A stretch of 64,000 nucleotides of DNA from Sphingobacterium humi. GTDB lineage: Bacteria > Bacteroidota > Bacteroidia > Sphingobacteriales > Sphingobacteriaceae. Made by a program: the position numbers and the translations under genes. Positions 8,957 through 17,596 of the stretch are shown in pieces. The notes beneath the pieces are model-generated. The model was not told the DNA's origin. It worked only from the letters and a program-made list of their open reading frames with translations, and ran no database searches. The stretch lies in contig NZ_WSQA01000001.1 in the NCBI RefSeq assembly GCF_009768885.1, positions 186,001 to 250,000 on the forward strand, written 5' to 3'. Numbering within the stretch: the stretch's first letter is position 1; every line of letters starts with the position of its first letter.

Positions 8957-9823
8957 ATGTTTGAATTTGACATCTTTAGAGAAGAAGTTTTAAAGGATTA
9001 TAATAGTAAAAAGGACCATAATTTATTAGCTAGTAAACTTGAAGCCCCTTCTCCAGCTAACCTTCGAAATTATGCCTTGCAATTATATCATCTTGGATTA
9101 TCCAGCGATGATACCGCTATATTCCAAGCCTATTTCAATGCAACGAATAAATATGAAGATTTAGAAAAGGCGATTAAAAAATTTGATTTAGGGAAACTTA
9201 AATCCATCCAGAATTTCCTAACAGGAGCTACCAAATTACCAGATGAAGAAATTGTAAAGCTAGTTGCTGTTCTCATAAACTTTAAGCCTAGGCCTTTTCA
9301 GGAGTGGAGGGAAAATTGGAAAAAAGAAAATGCAACACCCGCTGTTGATGAGAATAGTGCTTTACCCCTGCATGAACCCCTGAAGGTAGCAGATCATGCA
9401 GCACTAAATCAAAGCACCAATACGGCGATCAAAATAAACAGTTCTCCGCGTAATATAGCCATCGGCACTTCCATACTCTTAGCGCTAGGTACGATGACCT
9501 TTGTTGGTGTTAATCAGCTAAAATCAGATGGTTGTATGTATTGGAATGGGGAAAATTATGTCGCTATAGACTGCCAATCTAAAATGGAGAATATTGAACT
9601 ATTGCTAGTAAATGAAGACGACCTAAAGAATTTTAGAAAAATTACCAGAACCGATACCTTAACGGAAAAACAAGTGAATAAGGTTTGGTATTCGAAAATT
9701 GATGAACAAGTAGAGTTTTTCACCCAATCAGGCAATCATCCTGTAGAGAGAGAAAGGATTTTGAAACCCGCGACTTGGTATATGATTAAAAAATACAGAA
9801 ACAGCCAGGTAGAAAAAGAGTAA
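8957..9823 (+). CDS. Single-span membrane protein of unknown function
   Basis: 288 residues. The first 165 are soluble and helical, with no recognised motif, followed by a polar linker and one membrane helix at about 167-186 (IAIGTSILLALGTMTFVGV). The C-terminal 100 residues begin with CMYWNGENYVAIDC, which could form a disulphide outside the membrane, and end in a basic segment. This inside-soluble, one-helix, outside-domain layout resembles an anti-sigma or signalling protein, but I see no sigma gene next to it and do not name a family. It is divergent from the small lipoprotein/kinase operon and shares the region with the ATTTCC array. Confidence 0.65.
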   Translation: MFEFDIFREEVLKDYNSKKDHNLLASKLEAPSPANLRNYALQLYHLGLSSDDTAIFQAYFNATNKYEDLEKAIKKFDLGKLKSIQNFLTGATKLPDEEIVKLVAVLINFKPRPFQEWRENWKKENATPAVDENSALPLHEPLKVADHAALNQSTNTAIKINSSPRNIAIGTSILLALGTMTFVGVNQLKSDGCMYWNGENYVAIDCQSKMENIELLLVNEDDLKNFRKITRTDTLTEKQVNKVWYSKIDEQVEFFTQSGNHPVERERILKPATWYMIKKYRNSQVEKE

Positions 9824-9857
9824 AAATAGCCTATTAAAAAACAACGTTCCTCATCTC

Positions 9858-10292
9858 CTACTTCACGCTAACATCCTTTCTCCATCTAATTCTATCCGAC
9901 AGCAGCAAATAGCATTCATAAACGATGTTAGCACCAGCAAGCATAAACAGGGCGATTAAAAATCGTGAATCAACAAAGCTGAGCTTATACTCATAAGCCA
10001 GGACCATTAAAAATGCCAACGACGCAAAAACATGATAAATCCATCGGATATTAATACGCTGTTTGAATAGGAAGATGGCAGGGCTAATTGCCGTGTCTTT
10101 TGCATACTGATTTTCCTTTTTAAGTTGCGCTCTATTGTTTCTACGCCTTAGGCCTTCATCAATATACAGCATTACATAAACCATAATACTAATCCTGATA
10201 CTGATCGGTTGATCTGGATAGAACCAACCATAGAAAAACCAAAACCAGAGCATTCCCAATAGCAATCCGAGAAAATACCTTAAGTTGTTCAT
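9858..10292 (-). CDS. Membrane protein of unknown function
   Basis: The ATG at 10292 gives 144 residues beginning MNNLRYFLGLLLGMLWFWFF; the frame starts earlier at 10334 but those 14 residues are polar and not needed. Helices are seen at about residues 4-22, 33-46, 82-99 and 107-126, with a basic loop RRRNNRAQLKKENQY. I recognise no family. The gene converges with the plus-strand gene ending at 9823. Confidence 0.5.
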   Translation of the reverse strand: MNNLRYFLGLLLGMLWFWFFYGWFYPDQPISIRISIMVYVMLYIDEGLRRRNNRAQLKKENQYAKDTAISPAIFLFKQRINIRWIYHVFASLAFLMVLAYEYKLSFVDSRFLIALFMLAGANIVYECYLLLSDRIRWRKDVSVK

Positions 10293-10461
10293 ATCACATT
10301 GATTAGCGTTTTTAAAACATAAAAACGAATTCAATACAATATAAACATTTTACATTTAGTTTATATTATTTCTTTGTGGTATATATTTTTCACTAACAAA
10401 GGCTAAGGTTTATTCTTTCATAGCATTGATTGAACGGCTTGGGATAACAAAAGCTATCCTC

Positions 10462-11328
10462 TTAAAGAAACGCTTTCGTACTCCTATCGCAAAAATCCCA
10501 AACTATTTTAGCATTTTCTTCGGAATAATACCGGTCATCAGGTTTTTCAAGCTTTGCTTTCGCATCATAGAAATTACCGCTTAGCCCTTCAACTTCGGGA
10601 GAACTTGCTAAATAAATACTTGTCCCTGCGCCCTGCTCGGGTTTGGCCATAAAATACAAAGCCATTTTAAATATACTGTTCATCAAAAACCCCTTATCTG
10701 CATCTTGACCGAAGTTTGATGCAACGGCTCCTGGATGACAGGCATTGATGGTCAAATTCGAAAGTCCTTCTTTTTGAAACAGCTGATGAAAAGAACGCGT
10801 AAGCCATACCAAATACAATTTCGATAAGCCATAAGCACGATCCGTCCGAAAGTTTCTCTCTAAATTAAAATCTGATAAATCAGGTCGACCAGCACGACGA
10901 TGCATGGCCGAATAAAGATTTATGATACGTCCTGATCTACTCTTTTGAAGACTAGGCAGCAGAAGCTTAATTAACAAAAACGGAGCCAGCAGATTTAGGG
11001 CGATGGTTTGCTCAAACCCATCCACGCTAAGCTTTCGCTCCTTCCCAAAAATAGCCCCCGCATTATTAATCAACACATCTAAATACCCATACCTGCTAGT
11101 CAGCTCCATGGCCATAGCCTTTACCTGTTGTAAAGAAAGAAGGTCCGCAACTACATAATCTATGGCATCGTTTCCTGAGGCAAGCTTTATAGCCTCAACA
11201 ACGCCTCTTACTTTGGCTTCATTGCGCCCGTGAATAATTACGCAATGGCCTTGTTTGGCCAAAGCTGTCGCGGTAATCTTTCCAATACCATCAGAACTCC
11301 CTGTAATCAATATAATTTTCTTATCCAT
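10462..11328 (-). CDS. Short-chain dehydrogenase/reductase (retinol dehydrogenase-like)
   Basis: 288 residues with the classical SDR features: nucleotide loop TGSSDGIG (9-16), NNAG (88-91), catalytic Ser at 140 (INLYSA), and Y166/K170 in YGLSK. The later HPGAV segment is also typical. Closest in layout to bacterial and eukaryotic retinol-dehydrogenase-type SDRs that use NADP(H); the true substrate cannot be told from the sequence. It follows the metallo-beta-lactamase gene by 23 bases on the same strand, so the two are likely one operon. Confidence 0.85.
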   Translation of the reverse strand: MDKKIILITGSSDGIGKITATALAKQGHCVIIHGRNEAKVRGVVEAIKLASGNDAIDYVVADLLSLQQVKAMAMELTSRYGYLDVLINNAGAIFGKERKLSVDGFEQTIALNLLAPFLLIKLLLPSLQKSRSGRIINLYSAMHRRAGRPDLSDFNLERNFRTDRAYGLSKLYLVWLTRSFHQLFQKEGLSNLTINACHPGAVASNFGQDADKGFLMNSIFKMALYFMAKPEQGAGTSIYLASSPEVEGLSGNFYDAKAKLEKPDDRYYSEENAKIVWDFCDRSTKAFL

Positions 11329-11351
11329 GTGTACTATTATTTAACTCCTAT

Positions 11352-12455
11352 TTAATTAACACCTTCCCACCAAGCATCAAATATGCGTTGCCTATCGTTC
11401 AGATCTACAGCCTCGCCAATTTTAGGCAGTACCAAATAGCTTTTATCCTCGGCTAGTAAAGCACTAATCTTCAGCAAAGGTTCATCCCAAGCATGCCTAG
11501 AAAGTACAAACTTTGAAGAATGGACTGGAAAAAGCCGTTTTGCTTGCAAATCTTGGGCCGCCCTGAGTGTATATTTCGGTGACATATGGATAGTTGCAAA
11601 ACCATCTTCCCCATATTGGCCATTATCTAATATTGCCAAATCGAATGGTCCAAAAGACTTTCCAATCTCTTTAAAATGTACGTCATAACCACTGTCTCCT
11701 CCCACAAAAATTTGCATGCTTGGCGAAGAAATCACAAACGATAACCAAAGCGTATTGTCTGGATGAATCGATCTCCCCGAACCATGTTTTGCCGTAACAG
11801 TATATAGTTTATAGTTTGTGGCTATTTCCAATTCCTCATCCCAATCCATTTCCACTAGTTGGTCATGCTGATATCCCCAGTAGGCCAAGCTTGCCCCAAC
11901 GCCTAAACCGCAAACCACTTGTTTTACCTTAGGCTGCAGGGCAATCACTGTTTTATAATCCAAATGATCGAAATGATCATGTGTAATTAATAAGTAATCC
12001 AAAGTTGGAAAATCAGCAACGTCATAAATATCTGTACCAGGGAATGCTTTTACACCAATTGGCAGCGGACTTGCAGCACCGCTTAAAACCGGATCTACCA
12101 AGATGCGCTTTCCATCCAATTGCATGTAATAGGATGAGTGGCCAAACCAAATCAATATATTTTGATGAAGGGGAATCGATGTCAAATCAGTTTTAACTGA
12201 TGGAATTGAATCAACTGGATATTTTCGAGGGGTATGTTTAATAAATGTACGGTATACTTCCCCTGCCATGCTATAGCCTTCCGGAAGCATGCGCGTAGGA
12301 TACCGATTTACAAATTTCCCATCCTTATAGTTAGGCGATTGCTGCATCCGCATCAAGCGATCTCCCGTTGCAACTTGTCCAAACTGTGGTTGTTGTAAAT
12401 ACATAAATACACCTCCCCCCAACAGTATTAGTATGATTATTAATATAATGCCCAT
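11352..12455 (-). CDS. MBL-fold metal-dependent hydrolase (NAPE-PLD/RomA-like), membrane-anchored
   Basis: From the ATG at 12455 the protein has 367 residues and starts with an N-terminal membrane helix (IILIIILILLGGGVFMY). The start at 12536 is rejected because a -7 promoter box lies at 12506-12513, inside that extension. The metal site is visible as ITHDHFDHLDY (HxHxDH), with later ligands in VTAKHGSGR, GGDSGYD and FPVHSSKF. The WFGHSSYYMQ segment is typical of the phospholipase-D-like group of the superfamily that includes RomA/NAPE-PLD relatives. It probably acts at the inner membrane. It is the first gene of an operon with the SDR and is divergent from a MerR regulator. Confidence 0.82.
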   Translation of the reverse strand: MGIILIIILILLGGGVFMYLQQPQFGQVATGDRLMRMQQSPNYKDGKFVNRYPTRMLPEGYSMAGEVYRTFIKHTPRKYPVDSIPSVKTDLTSIPLHQNILIWFGHSSYYMQLDGKRILVDPVLSGAASPLPIGVKAFPGTDIYDVADFPTLDYLLITHDHFDHLDYKTVIALQPKVKQVVCGLGVGASLAYWGYQHDQLVEMDWDEELEIATNYKLYTVTAKHGSGRSIHPDNTLWLSFVISSPSMQIFVGGDSGYDVHFKEIGKSFGPFDLAILDNGQYGEDGFATIHMSPKYTLRAAQDLQAKRLFPVHSSKFVLSRHAWDEPLLKISALLAEDKSYLVLPKIGEAVDLNDRQRIFDAWWEGVN

Positions 12456-12505
12456 TGTCTTAAGATTCTTTACCACGCAATTATTGTATCTAAATTTTGA
12501 TGATA

Positions 12506-12513
12506 CAAAAGTA
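12506..12513 (-). promoter_or_regulatory. -7 promoter box (TAnnTTTG) for the MBL/SDR operon
   Basis: The minus strand reads TACTTTTG here, with a TTG about 20 bases upstream (12534-12536). A transcript starting near 12499 would reach the ATG at 12455 after about 45 bases, which decides the start of the hydrolase gene. Confidence 0.5.
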
Positions 12514-12539
12514 TAAGCTACATTTGTTTCTATCAAGTA

Positions 12540-12553
12540 TAGAGTATACTCTA
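12540..12553. promoter_or_regulatory. 14-bp perfect palindrome, candidate MerR operator
   Basis: TAGAGTATACTCTA lies between the divergent MerR and hydrolase genes, just upstream of the -33 position of the hydrolase promoter and 32 bases before the MerR start. A second short palindrome ACTATAGT follows at 12555-12562. Position and symmetry fit a dimeric MerR-family binding site. Confidence 0.55.
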
Positions 12554-12585
12554 CACTATAGTTAAATAATGTTAAAATCTAACAA

Positions 12586-12957
12586 ATGCTGATAAACGAA
12601 CTATCAAAAAGAGCCGGCGTAACAATCCACACTATCCGCTATTATGAAAACCTTGGCTTAATAAAGGGCACTGTAAATGAAGAGATTAAAACCAATAACT
12701 ACAAAAGTTATGACGATAACACGGTTGAACGGTTAGAAATTATTCTCGAAGCTAAAGAGGTAGGATTTACCCTTGCTGAAATACGAACTTTGCTTCATAA
12801 TTGGTTTGAAAATAGCAACCCAAAAGCAGAAACATTGGAACTATTTAAATTAAAAATTCAAGATATTAATCATAAAATTAGACAATTCAAACAGATTAAA
12901 AAGCGCTTGGAGAAAGTTTGCGATGAACTCGAAAATGGCAAATGTATCAACGAATAA
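12586..12957 (+). CDS. MerR-family transcriptional regulator
   Basis: 123 residues with the MerR winged helix at the N-terminus: LSKRAGVTIHTIRYYENLGLI (6-26), then YDDNTVERLEIILEAKEVGFTLAEI, and a C-terminal coiled coil (KIQDINHKIRQFKQIKKRLEKV) for dimerisation. The last residues CDELENGKCI contain two cysteines but not a clear metal site, so the effector is unknown. It is divergent from the MBL/SDR operon and likely controls it through the palindrome at 12540-12553 (inference). Confidence 0.88.
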   Translation: MLINELSKRAGVTIHTIRYYENLGLIKGTVNEEIKTNNYKSYDDNTVERLEIILEAKEVGFTLAEIRTLLHNWFENSNPKAETLELFKLKIQDINHKIRQFKQIKKRLEKVCDELENGKCINE

Positions 12958-13054
12958 CCATTCAATTCCAGCCAAACTGAGGTTAATTAGAAAACATTTC
13001 GCAACATCGAAATATTAAAAACAAAAAGACAAGCACATTCACTTGCCTTCCCCC

Positions 13055-13183
13055 CTAATGCGTAACTAAATAAAAAAACTCACCAACCCTCATCCCGAAT
13101 TGATAAATCGCAAATGCAGATAACAATATCAACACCCCCATTAACACTTTTCTTTCCAATATAAATTCCAATGTCTTTTTCAT
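13055..13183 (-). CDS. Small membrane protein (42 residues)
   Basis: MKKTLEFILERKVLMGVLILLSAFAIYQFGMRVGEFFYLVTH: a basic N-terminus and one hydrophobic helix at about 14-29. The ATG at 13183 is preferred to upstream starts because the extension is unlike a leader. The intergenic stretch 12958-13289 holds nothing else I can identify. It is short, so the call is tentative. Confidence 0.4.
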   Translation of the reverse strand: MKKTLEFILERKVLMGVLILLSAFAIYQFGMRVGEFFYLVTH

Positions 13184-13289
13184 AAGTATATAAATATACC
13201 TAATAAGTAGCATAGATTCAGAAAACGTTACAACGATAATCCAAAAATCTAGTTTGCACATCCATCACGAATCTCCTACATTTGCCCGC

Positions 13290-13493
13290 ATGACAATTCC
13301 AGAATTAAAAGCAGCGCTATTAAATAGAGAATATGAAGATAACATCCGGATTTCCGAATGGATGGTCGTCTTAAACGCTAAAAGTTTCTTGCGCATTCAA
13401 TTTGCGGATTGTGAACGAGCCAAAGAGCCGGAAAACTGCCCCGCCTATATCCGCCTGATGTTATTTTACGAAGCAACCAAGCCTACAGCATAA
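13290..13493 (+). CDS. Small conserved-type protein, DUF6965-like
   Basis: From the ATG at 13290 the protein has 67 residues: MTIPELKAALLNREY, then a basic and aromatic middle and an end with LMLFYEATKP. The opening (helix with LKxxLxNRE) and the overall length resemble the small Bacteroidota proteins I remember as DUF6965, but I cannot confirm this without a search. No signal peptide or membrane helix is seen. Confidence 0.5.
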   Translation: MTIPELKAALLNREYEDNIRISEWMVVLNAKSFLRIQFADCERAKEPENCPAYIRLMLFYEATKPTA

Positions 13494-13576
13494 TGTAGGC
13501 GACAGTTTCAACCATCAAACATCGCTCGACCTAATTAATTTTCTCATTATCAATAAAATATATCTTTTCTTTTCTT

Positions 13577-13584
13577 TACTTTTG
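13577..13584 (+). promoter_or_regulatory. -7 promoter box upstream of the TPR lipoprotein gene
   Basis: TACTTTTG fits TAnnTTTG. No clear TTTG lies at the proper distance upstream. The predicted leader would be about 105 bases. Confidence 0.35.
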
Positions 13585-13698
13585 CTAATTCAGCATGCCC
13601 TATAAGGCATTACCTCAATTTCAAGCAGATTCCTGTTTATTAGTTTGCCCCAACCTCACTTTCCTGATTTTATAGTATTTCGGCTTATTTAATCCTAA

Positions 13699-15402
13699 AT
13701 GATGATGAAACCTATAGTTCTCTTTTGGATATTGACGATCCTTTGCGGGTGCCATCCAACGCCACGCACAAAGCAGTCAACCGCAGGAATTGCGCCCTCT
13801 TGCGCAGCAACAAAAACCGACGACAAGGAATGGTATCGCCTAAATCAAAAGGCGCCCAAGCTCCCGGGGCTAGAAGGCATTGATTTCCCCATCACAAGCC
13901 GCCAACCGGAGGTTCAGGACTACATTAACCAGGGCCTGATGCTGGCCTATGGCTTTAACCATGCCGAGGCGGCACGCTCCTTCTTTCAAGCTGCCCGCCT
14001 AGACTCCACTTGCGCCATGGCCTATTGGGGATTTGCCTACGCCTTAGGTCCCAATTACAACGGTGGCATGGAAGACGACAATTACCAAAGAGCCTACCAG
14101 GCCATTTTAGCCGCCCAGCAACACGCACACCGGGCCAGCAAAAGAGAACAGATCCTCATCGCGGCCTTGGCAAAACGCTATACCGCTGAGCCACCGGAAG
14201 ATCGGTCAGCCCTCGACCTGGCTTATGCTACGGCCATGAAAAAGGCCTACCAACAATTCCCCAACGATGCCGATATCGGTGCCCTATATGCCGAAGCCCT
14301 CATGATCCTTCATCCCTGGGATTTGTACATAAAGGAAACCAAAGCTCCACAAGCCTGGACAGCGGAAATTGTTATGCTATTGGAAAAACTCATCCAACAG
14401 CATCCACAGCATGCAGGTGCCCATCATTTTTACATCCATGCCATCGAAGCATCCAAGGAACCGGAAAAAGCATTGGGCAGCGCCAGGGTATTAGATAGCC
14501 TGGTGAAAGGTGCCGGACACCTTCTGCATATGCCTTCGCATATCTACATCAATACCGGCGACTATCATTTAGGCACAATATCTAATTTAAATGCCATCGC
14601 AGCCGATAGCATTTACACTACGGCCTGCCATGCCCAAGGTATGTACCCCTTGGCCTATTACCCCCATAACCAGCACTTCCTGGCGGCTACAGCAACCTTG
14701 GAAGGCCATGCAGCACTTGCCTGGCAGGCGGCCAATGCTGTGCAGCAGCATACCGCCAAAGACCTGATGAACCAACCCGGATGGGGAACCTTGCAGCATT
14801 ACTACAGCATCCCCTATTACGTGGGCGTCAAATTCAATATGTACGACAGCTTGATCAACATGCCTGCACCGGCTCAAGAATTAATTTACCCAAGAGCGCT
14901 TTGGCACTATGCCCGCGGCATGGCCTTTCTAGGGAAAAACAAACTCCAAAACTCCCAACAGGAATTGGATAAATTAATGACTTTGGCGGCCGACACCAGT
15001 TTGCAGAACCTTACAATTTGGGATATTAATACCACCGCTGACCTCGTACAGATTGCAAAACGAGTGCTACAGGCCAGCCTCGATATGAAACAACAAAGGC
15101 AGCAAAGAGCTATCAGCCTATTTAAAGAAGCCATAGCCATCGAAGATCAGTTAAACTACAACGAGCCCCCCGATTGGTTTTTCTCAGTACGCCATTACTT
15201 AGGCGATGCCTTACTGAATGAAAAAAAATTCAAGGAGGCAGAACAGGTCTTTCAGCAAGATCTGCAGATCTGGAAAAACAACATTTGGGCCCTCCAAGGC
15301 TTGCATAAAGCCCTGCTAGCCCAACATAAAACCCAAGAAGCAAAACCCATAAAATTGGCAATGGATAAAGCCGGACAATTTGCGAATTTCAACATTCCCT
15401 AA
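13699..15402 (+). CDS. TPR-repeat lipoprotein
   Basis: 567 residues starting with a lipoprotein leader (KPIVLFWILTILCGC, Cys at about 17). The mature protein is helical with tetratricopeptide-type repeats, e.g. YGFNHAEAARSFFQAARLDS and a C-terminal repeat KKFKEAEQVFQQDLQIWKNN. Several His and Trp residues (HPWDLY, HAGAHHFYIHA, HMPSHIY) are spread through the middle and are typical of a Bacteroidota TPR family whose role is not known to me. The codon choice and GC content are visibly higher than in the first 10 kb. It stands alone, followed by the repeat element at 15463. Confidence 0.75.
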   Translation: MMMKPIVLFWILTILCGCHPTPRTKQSTAGIAPSCAATKTDDKEWYRLNQKAPKLPGLEGIDFPITSRQPEVQDYINQGLMLAYGFNHAEAARSFFQAARLDSTCAMAYWGFAYALGPNYNGGMEDDNYQRAYQAILAAQQHAHRASKREQILIAALAKRYTAEPPEDRSALDLAYATAMKKAYQQFPNDADIGALYAEALMILHPWDLYIKETKAPQAWTAEIVMLLEKLIQQHPQHAGAHHFYIHAIEASKEPEKALGSARVLDSLVKGAGHLLHMPSHIYINTGDYHLGTISNLNAIAADSIYTTACHAQGMYPLAYYPHNQHFLAATATLEGHAALAWQAANAVQQHTAKDLMNQPGWGTLQHYYSIPYYVGVKFNMYDSLINMPAPAQELIYPRALWHYARGMAFLGKNKLQNSQQELDKLMTLAADTSLQNLTIWDINTTADLVQIAKRVLQASLDMKQQRQQRAISLFKEAIAIEDQLNYNEPPDWFFSVRHYLGDALLNEKKFKEAEQVFQQDLQIWKNNIWALQGLHKALLAQHKTQEAKPIKLAMDKAGQFANFNIP

Positions 15403-15462
15403 TTTCACAGAAAATCCTACCCCACGCTCTTCAAGCAACATCTTAATAAACCCTAAGCGCTC

Positions 15463-15607
15463 CCCTTTCACAGCTCTTTGCAAAGGGCTGTGAAAGGGCT
15501 TTGAAAGGGGAGTGAAAGGGATATGAAAGGGATATGAAAGAGATTATATACGGTTGTCATCGTTTTGTCATCGTGAGCGGAGTCGAACGACTGGTACGTC
15601 AGTGCAA
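15463..15607 (+). repeat. Composite repeat element, copy A (palindrome, 11-bp tandem repeats, conserved core)
   Basis: Three parts in order. A 36-bp near-perfect palindrome (15463-15498) has arms CCCTTTCACAGC and GCTGTGAAAGGG around CTTTGCAAAG. Then come 11-bp tandem units of the type GGNNNTGAAAG, about five in a row up to 15540. Two 11-bp units ending TTGTCATCG (15551-15572) lead into a core GTGAGCGGAGTCGAACGACT... that ends with CAGTGCAA at 15607. The same core and the same order recur at 48.03-48.48 kb. The palindrome could also end the transcript of the TPR gene. Confidence 0.7.
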
Positions 15608-15693
15608 ACAAAAACGCGCAGAACACCACAACTAAATTCATACTATTTAATATATACCCTATTAACTTATCAATTATCACCACCACTAAAATG

Positions 15694-15724
15694 TTTGTCC
15701 TAATAATTTATATCCCTATATTTG
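15694..15724 (+). promoter_or_regulatory. Strong Bacteroidota promoter for the sigma factor gene
   Basis: TTTG (15694-15697), 19 bases, then TATATTTG (15717-15724): an exact match to TTTG-N19-TAnnTTTG. Transcription from about 15731 gives a leader of about 15 bases to the ATG at 15746 and excludes the upstream TTG at 15722 as the start. Confidence 0.7.
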
Positions 15725-15745
15725 AATATTAGAACATTTACTATT

Positions 15746-16297
15746 ATGAACCCTCCGCATACTGATGAAGAATTAGTAGCCTTTATGTTGCAGAACCAGC
15801 AGGAAGCCTTTCGGCAGATTTATGATCGCTATAAATCGGCTTTATTGGTTTATGCCATGAAGCGGGTTCCCTTCGATGTGGCGGAAGACCTGGTGCACGA
15901 TGTATTTATGCGCCTTTGGAACAATAGGTCAGATTTAGAAATAAAAGAACGATTTGTTGGCTATATCTTTAAATCCCTGCGGAACCGCATCAGCGATTTC
16001 ATCGCCAAAGAAGAAAAAGGTGCCCAATACCTCAACTCCTTGGAAGACTTTGCCGCGACCTTCTCTTACTCCAATGCCGACGACCTGCTGCGCGAAAAAC
16101 TTTTTATGGATCGTATTAACAACCTGCTCCTTAAATACGGACCACACTATCAACTCATCTTAAAAATGAAGTTAGAAGGCTATTCTAACCAAGAAATTGC
16201 CGATAAACTGGGCTATTCTGAAAAAACAATCCGTAACCAATCCTGGTCATTGCTGAAATACTTACGATCAAAATTTATCATCTTTTTATTTTTTTAG
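15746..16297 (+). CDS. ECF sigma-70 factor, FecI-like
   Basis: 183 residues with the two ECF sigma regions: region 2 (QQEAFRQIYDRYKSALLVYA, then AEDLVHDVFMRLW) and region 4 (KMKLEGYSNQEIADKLGYSEKTIRNQ). It is followed after 63 bases by a FecR-type anti-sigma gene and then by SusC/SusD, the standard cell-surface signalling order in Bacteroidota. The start is set by the promoter at 15694-15724. The C-terminal end (KFIIFLFF) is unusually hydrophobic. Confidence 0.92.
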   Translation: MNPPHTDEELVAFMLQNQQEAFRQIYDRYKSALLVYAMKRVPFDVAEDLVHDVFMRLWNNRSDLEIKERFVGYIFKSLRNRISDFIAKEEKGAQYLNSLEDFAATFSYSNADDLLREKLFMDRINNLLLKYGPHYQLILKMKLEGYSNQEIADKLGYSEKTIRNQSWSLLKYLRSKFIIFLFF

Positions 16298-16360
16298 GGA
16301 CAAGCGGATTTCAGTTTCGTTTATATATATGAAGGGCCAGTATAAAACCTAGCATGTATT

Positions 16361-17494
16361 ATGAAAATAGATAGAAATCTATTACATCGTTACCAACAAA
16401 AACAATGCAGCCAAGAAGAGCGTGCATTAATCGATTCATGGATCGATAGCCTTGCCGATGGCAGCCCTGAAATAAATGATGACCTGCTCCTTGCCCGATT
16501 GGCATCCTTGGATGAACGCGTAGAAGCTTCCTTAGGGGTAAGGCCGATAAAAAAACAAAAAAAATGGGCGGTTGCTGCCAGTATTCTCATCCCAATCCTA
16601 TTGTTTGGCGGCTATTACGCCAATCAATACCTGGCAGCAAAGCGCCTTACTGAATTAGCGGCGATCGAATCGCCCAATTGGACGAAATCCGTTATTGTGA
16701 TGGAAAACAACCAGGAGATAAACATCGATAGCATCCGCATTGGCGACACGCTGCATGTTGGAAAATACAGCCTGGTGAAGCATAGCAATGGCGAGATACA
16801 GTATGTAAACTTACCCCAGGACGATGCCCCTATTTTTAACCGGTTAACAACCATGACCGGCGGAATCAGTTCAATCGTACTGGCCGATGGCAGCAAAGTA
16901 TGGCTAAATGCAGGTAGCGAATTACGCTATCCCATCAAATTCGATAAATCTTCCCGCGAGGTAGAACTCATTGGTGAAGCTTATTTTGAAGTGGCTAAAC
17001 AAGAGATTGCTGGCGAACGGATTCCGTTTTATGTGCGGAATGCCAAAAAAACAATCTCCGTATTAGGCACCAAGTTCAACGCCAATTTTTATGATGAACC
17101 TGAAATTGCCCTATTGGAGGGAAAAATCGCCTTAAGCAAAACAGCTGCACAAACAGAAGCACAAGGCCTAACCTACCAGGAAACCCTGCTGCCCAATGAC
17201 GTGTATAGCCGTGGAAAAATCCAAAGTAGCACCGATATTAAACGCTATGTATACTGGAAGAATGGCTATTTCAATTTAAACGACGTAAAATTAGCAACCC
17301 TGGTCAAGCGCATGGAAGAATGGTATAACATCCCGATTGTGATGGATGAAGCCCTGGGAAATGAAGTATTGATTGGCCGTATCAGCCGATCGAAAAAAAT
17401 AAAAGAAATTCTTGACTTAATAAGCATTGCCTTACCAGCAAGCTACGACTATAAAAATGGAATTATCTACCTCAAGTTTGAAAAACAAAAATAA
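16361..17494 (+). CDS. FecR-type anti-sigma factor
   Basis: 377 residues: a cytoplasmic N-terminus (CSQEERALIDSWIDSLADG) that binds the sigma factor, one membrane helix at about 69-87, and a periplasmic FecR domain (GGISSIVLADGSKVWLNAGS, FEVAKQEIAG, ISVLGTKFNANFY) followed by the C-terminal domain (YWKNGYFNLNDVKLATLVKRM). It should hold the FecI-like sigma inactive until the N-terminal STN domain of the SusC protein signals ligand binding. The position directly after the sigma gene supports this. Confidence 0.93.
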   Translation: MKIDRNLLHRYQQKQCSQEERALIDSWIDSLADGSPEINDDLLLARLASLDERVEASLGVRPIKKQKKWAVAASILIPILLFGGYYANQYLAAKRLTELAAIESPNWTKSVIVMENNQEINIDSIRIGDTLHVGKYSLVKHSNGEIQYVNLPQDDAPIFNRLTTMTGGISSIVLADGSKVWLNAGSELRYPIKFDKSSREVELIGEAYFEVAKQEIAGERIPFYVRNAKKTISVLGTKFNANFYDEPEIALLEGKIALSKTAAQTEAQGLTYQETLLPNDVYSRGKIQSSTDIKRYVYWKNGYFNLNDVKLATLVKRMEEWYNIPIVMDEALGNEVLIGRISRSKKIKEILDLISIALPASYDYKNGIIYLKFEKQK

Positions 17495-17596
17495 AAAATT
17501 GCTTTAGGGCCCAAAAAAGCAGAAAAGTACCGTAAAAACATGACTAGTGAAAAAATAGAGAAAAGACTGAACACCATTTAAATCCAATTATAACTT

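Noticed and set aside
12456..12536. Longer N-terminus of the MBL hydrolase from 12536
   Set aside because: The promoter -7 box lies within it, and the membrane helix begins right at the ATG at 12455.
14587..14877. Minus-strand frame inside the TPR lipoprotein gene
   Set aside because: It is the reverse shadow of a GC-richer gene and has no start context or domain.
15480..15545. The 11-bp tandem repeats as a CRISPR array
   Set aside because: Units are far too short, with no spacers and no cas genes nearby.
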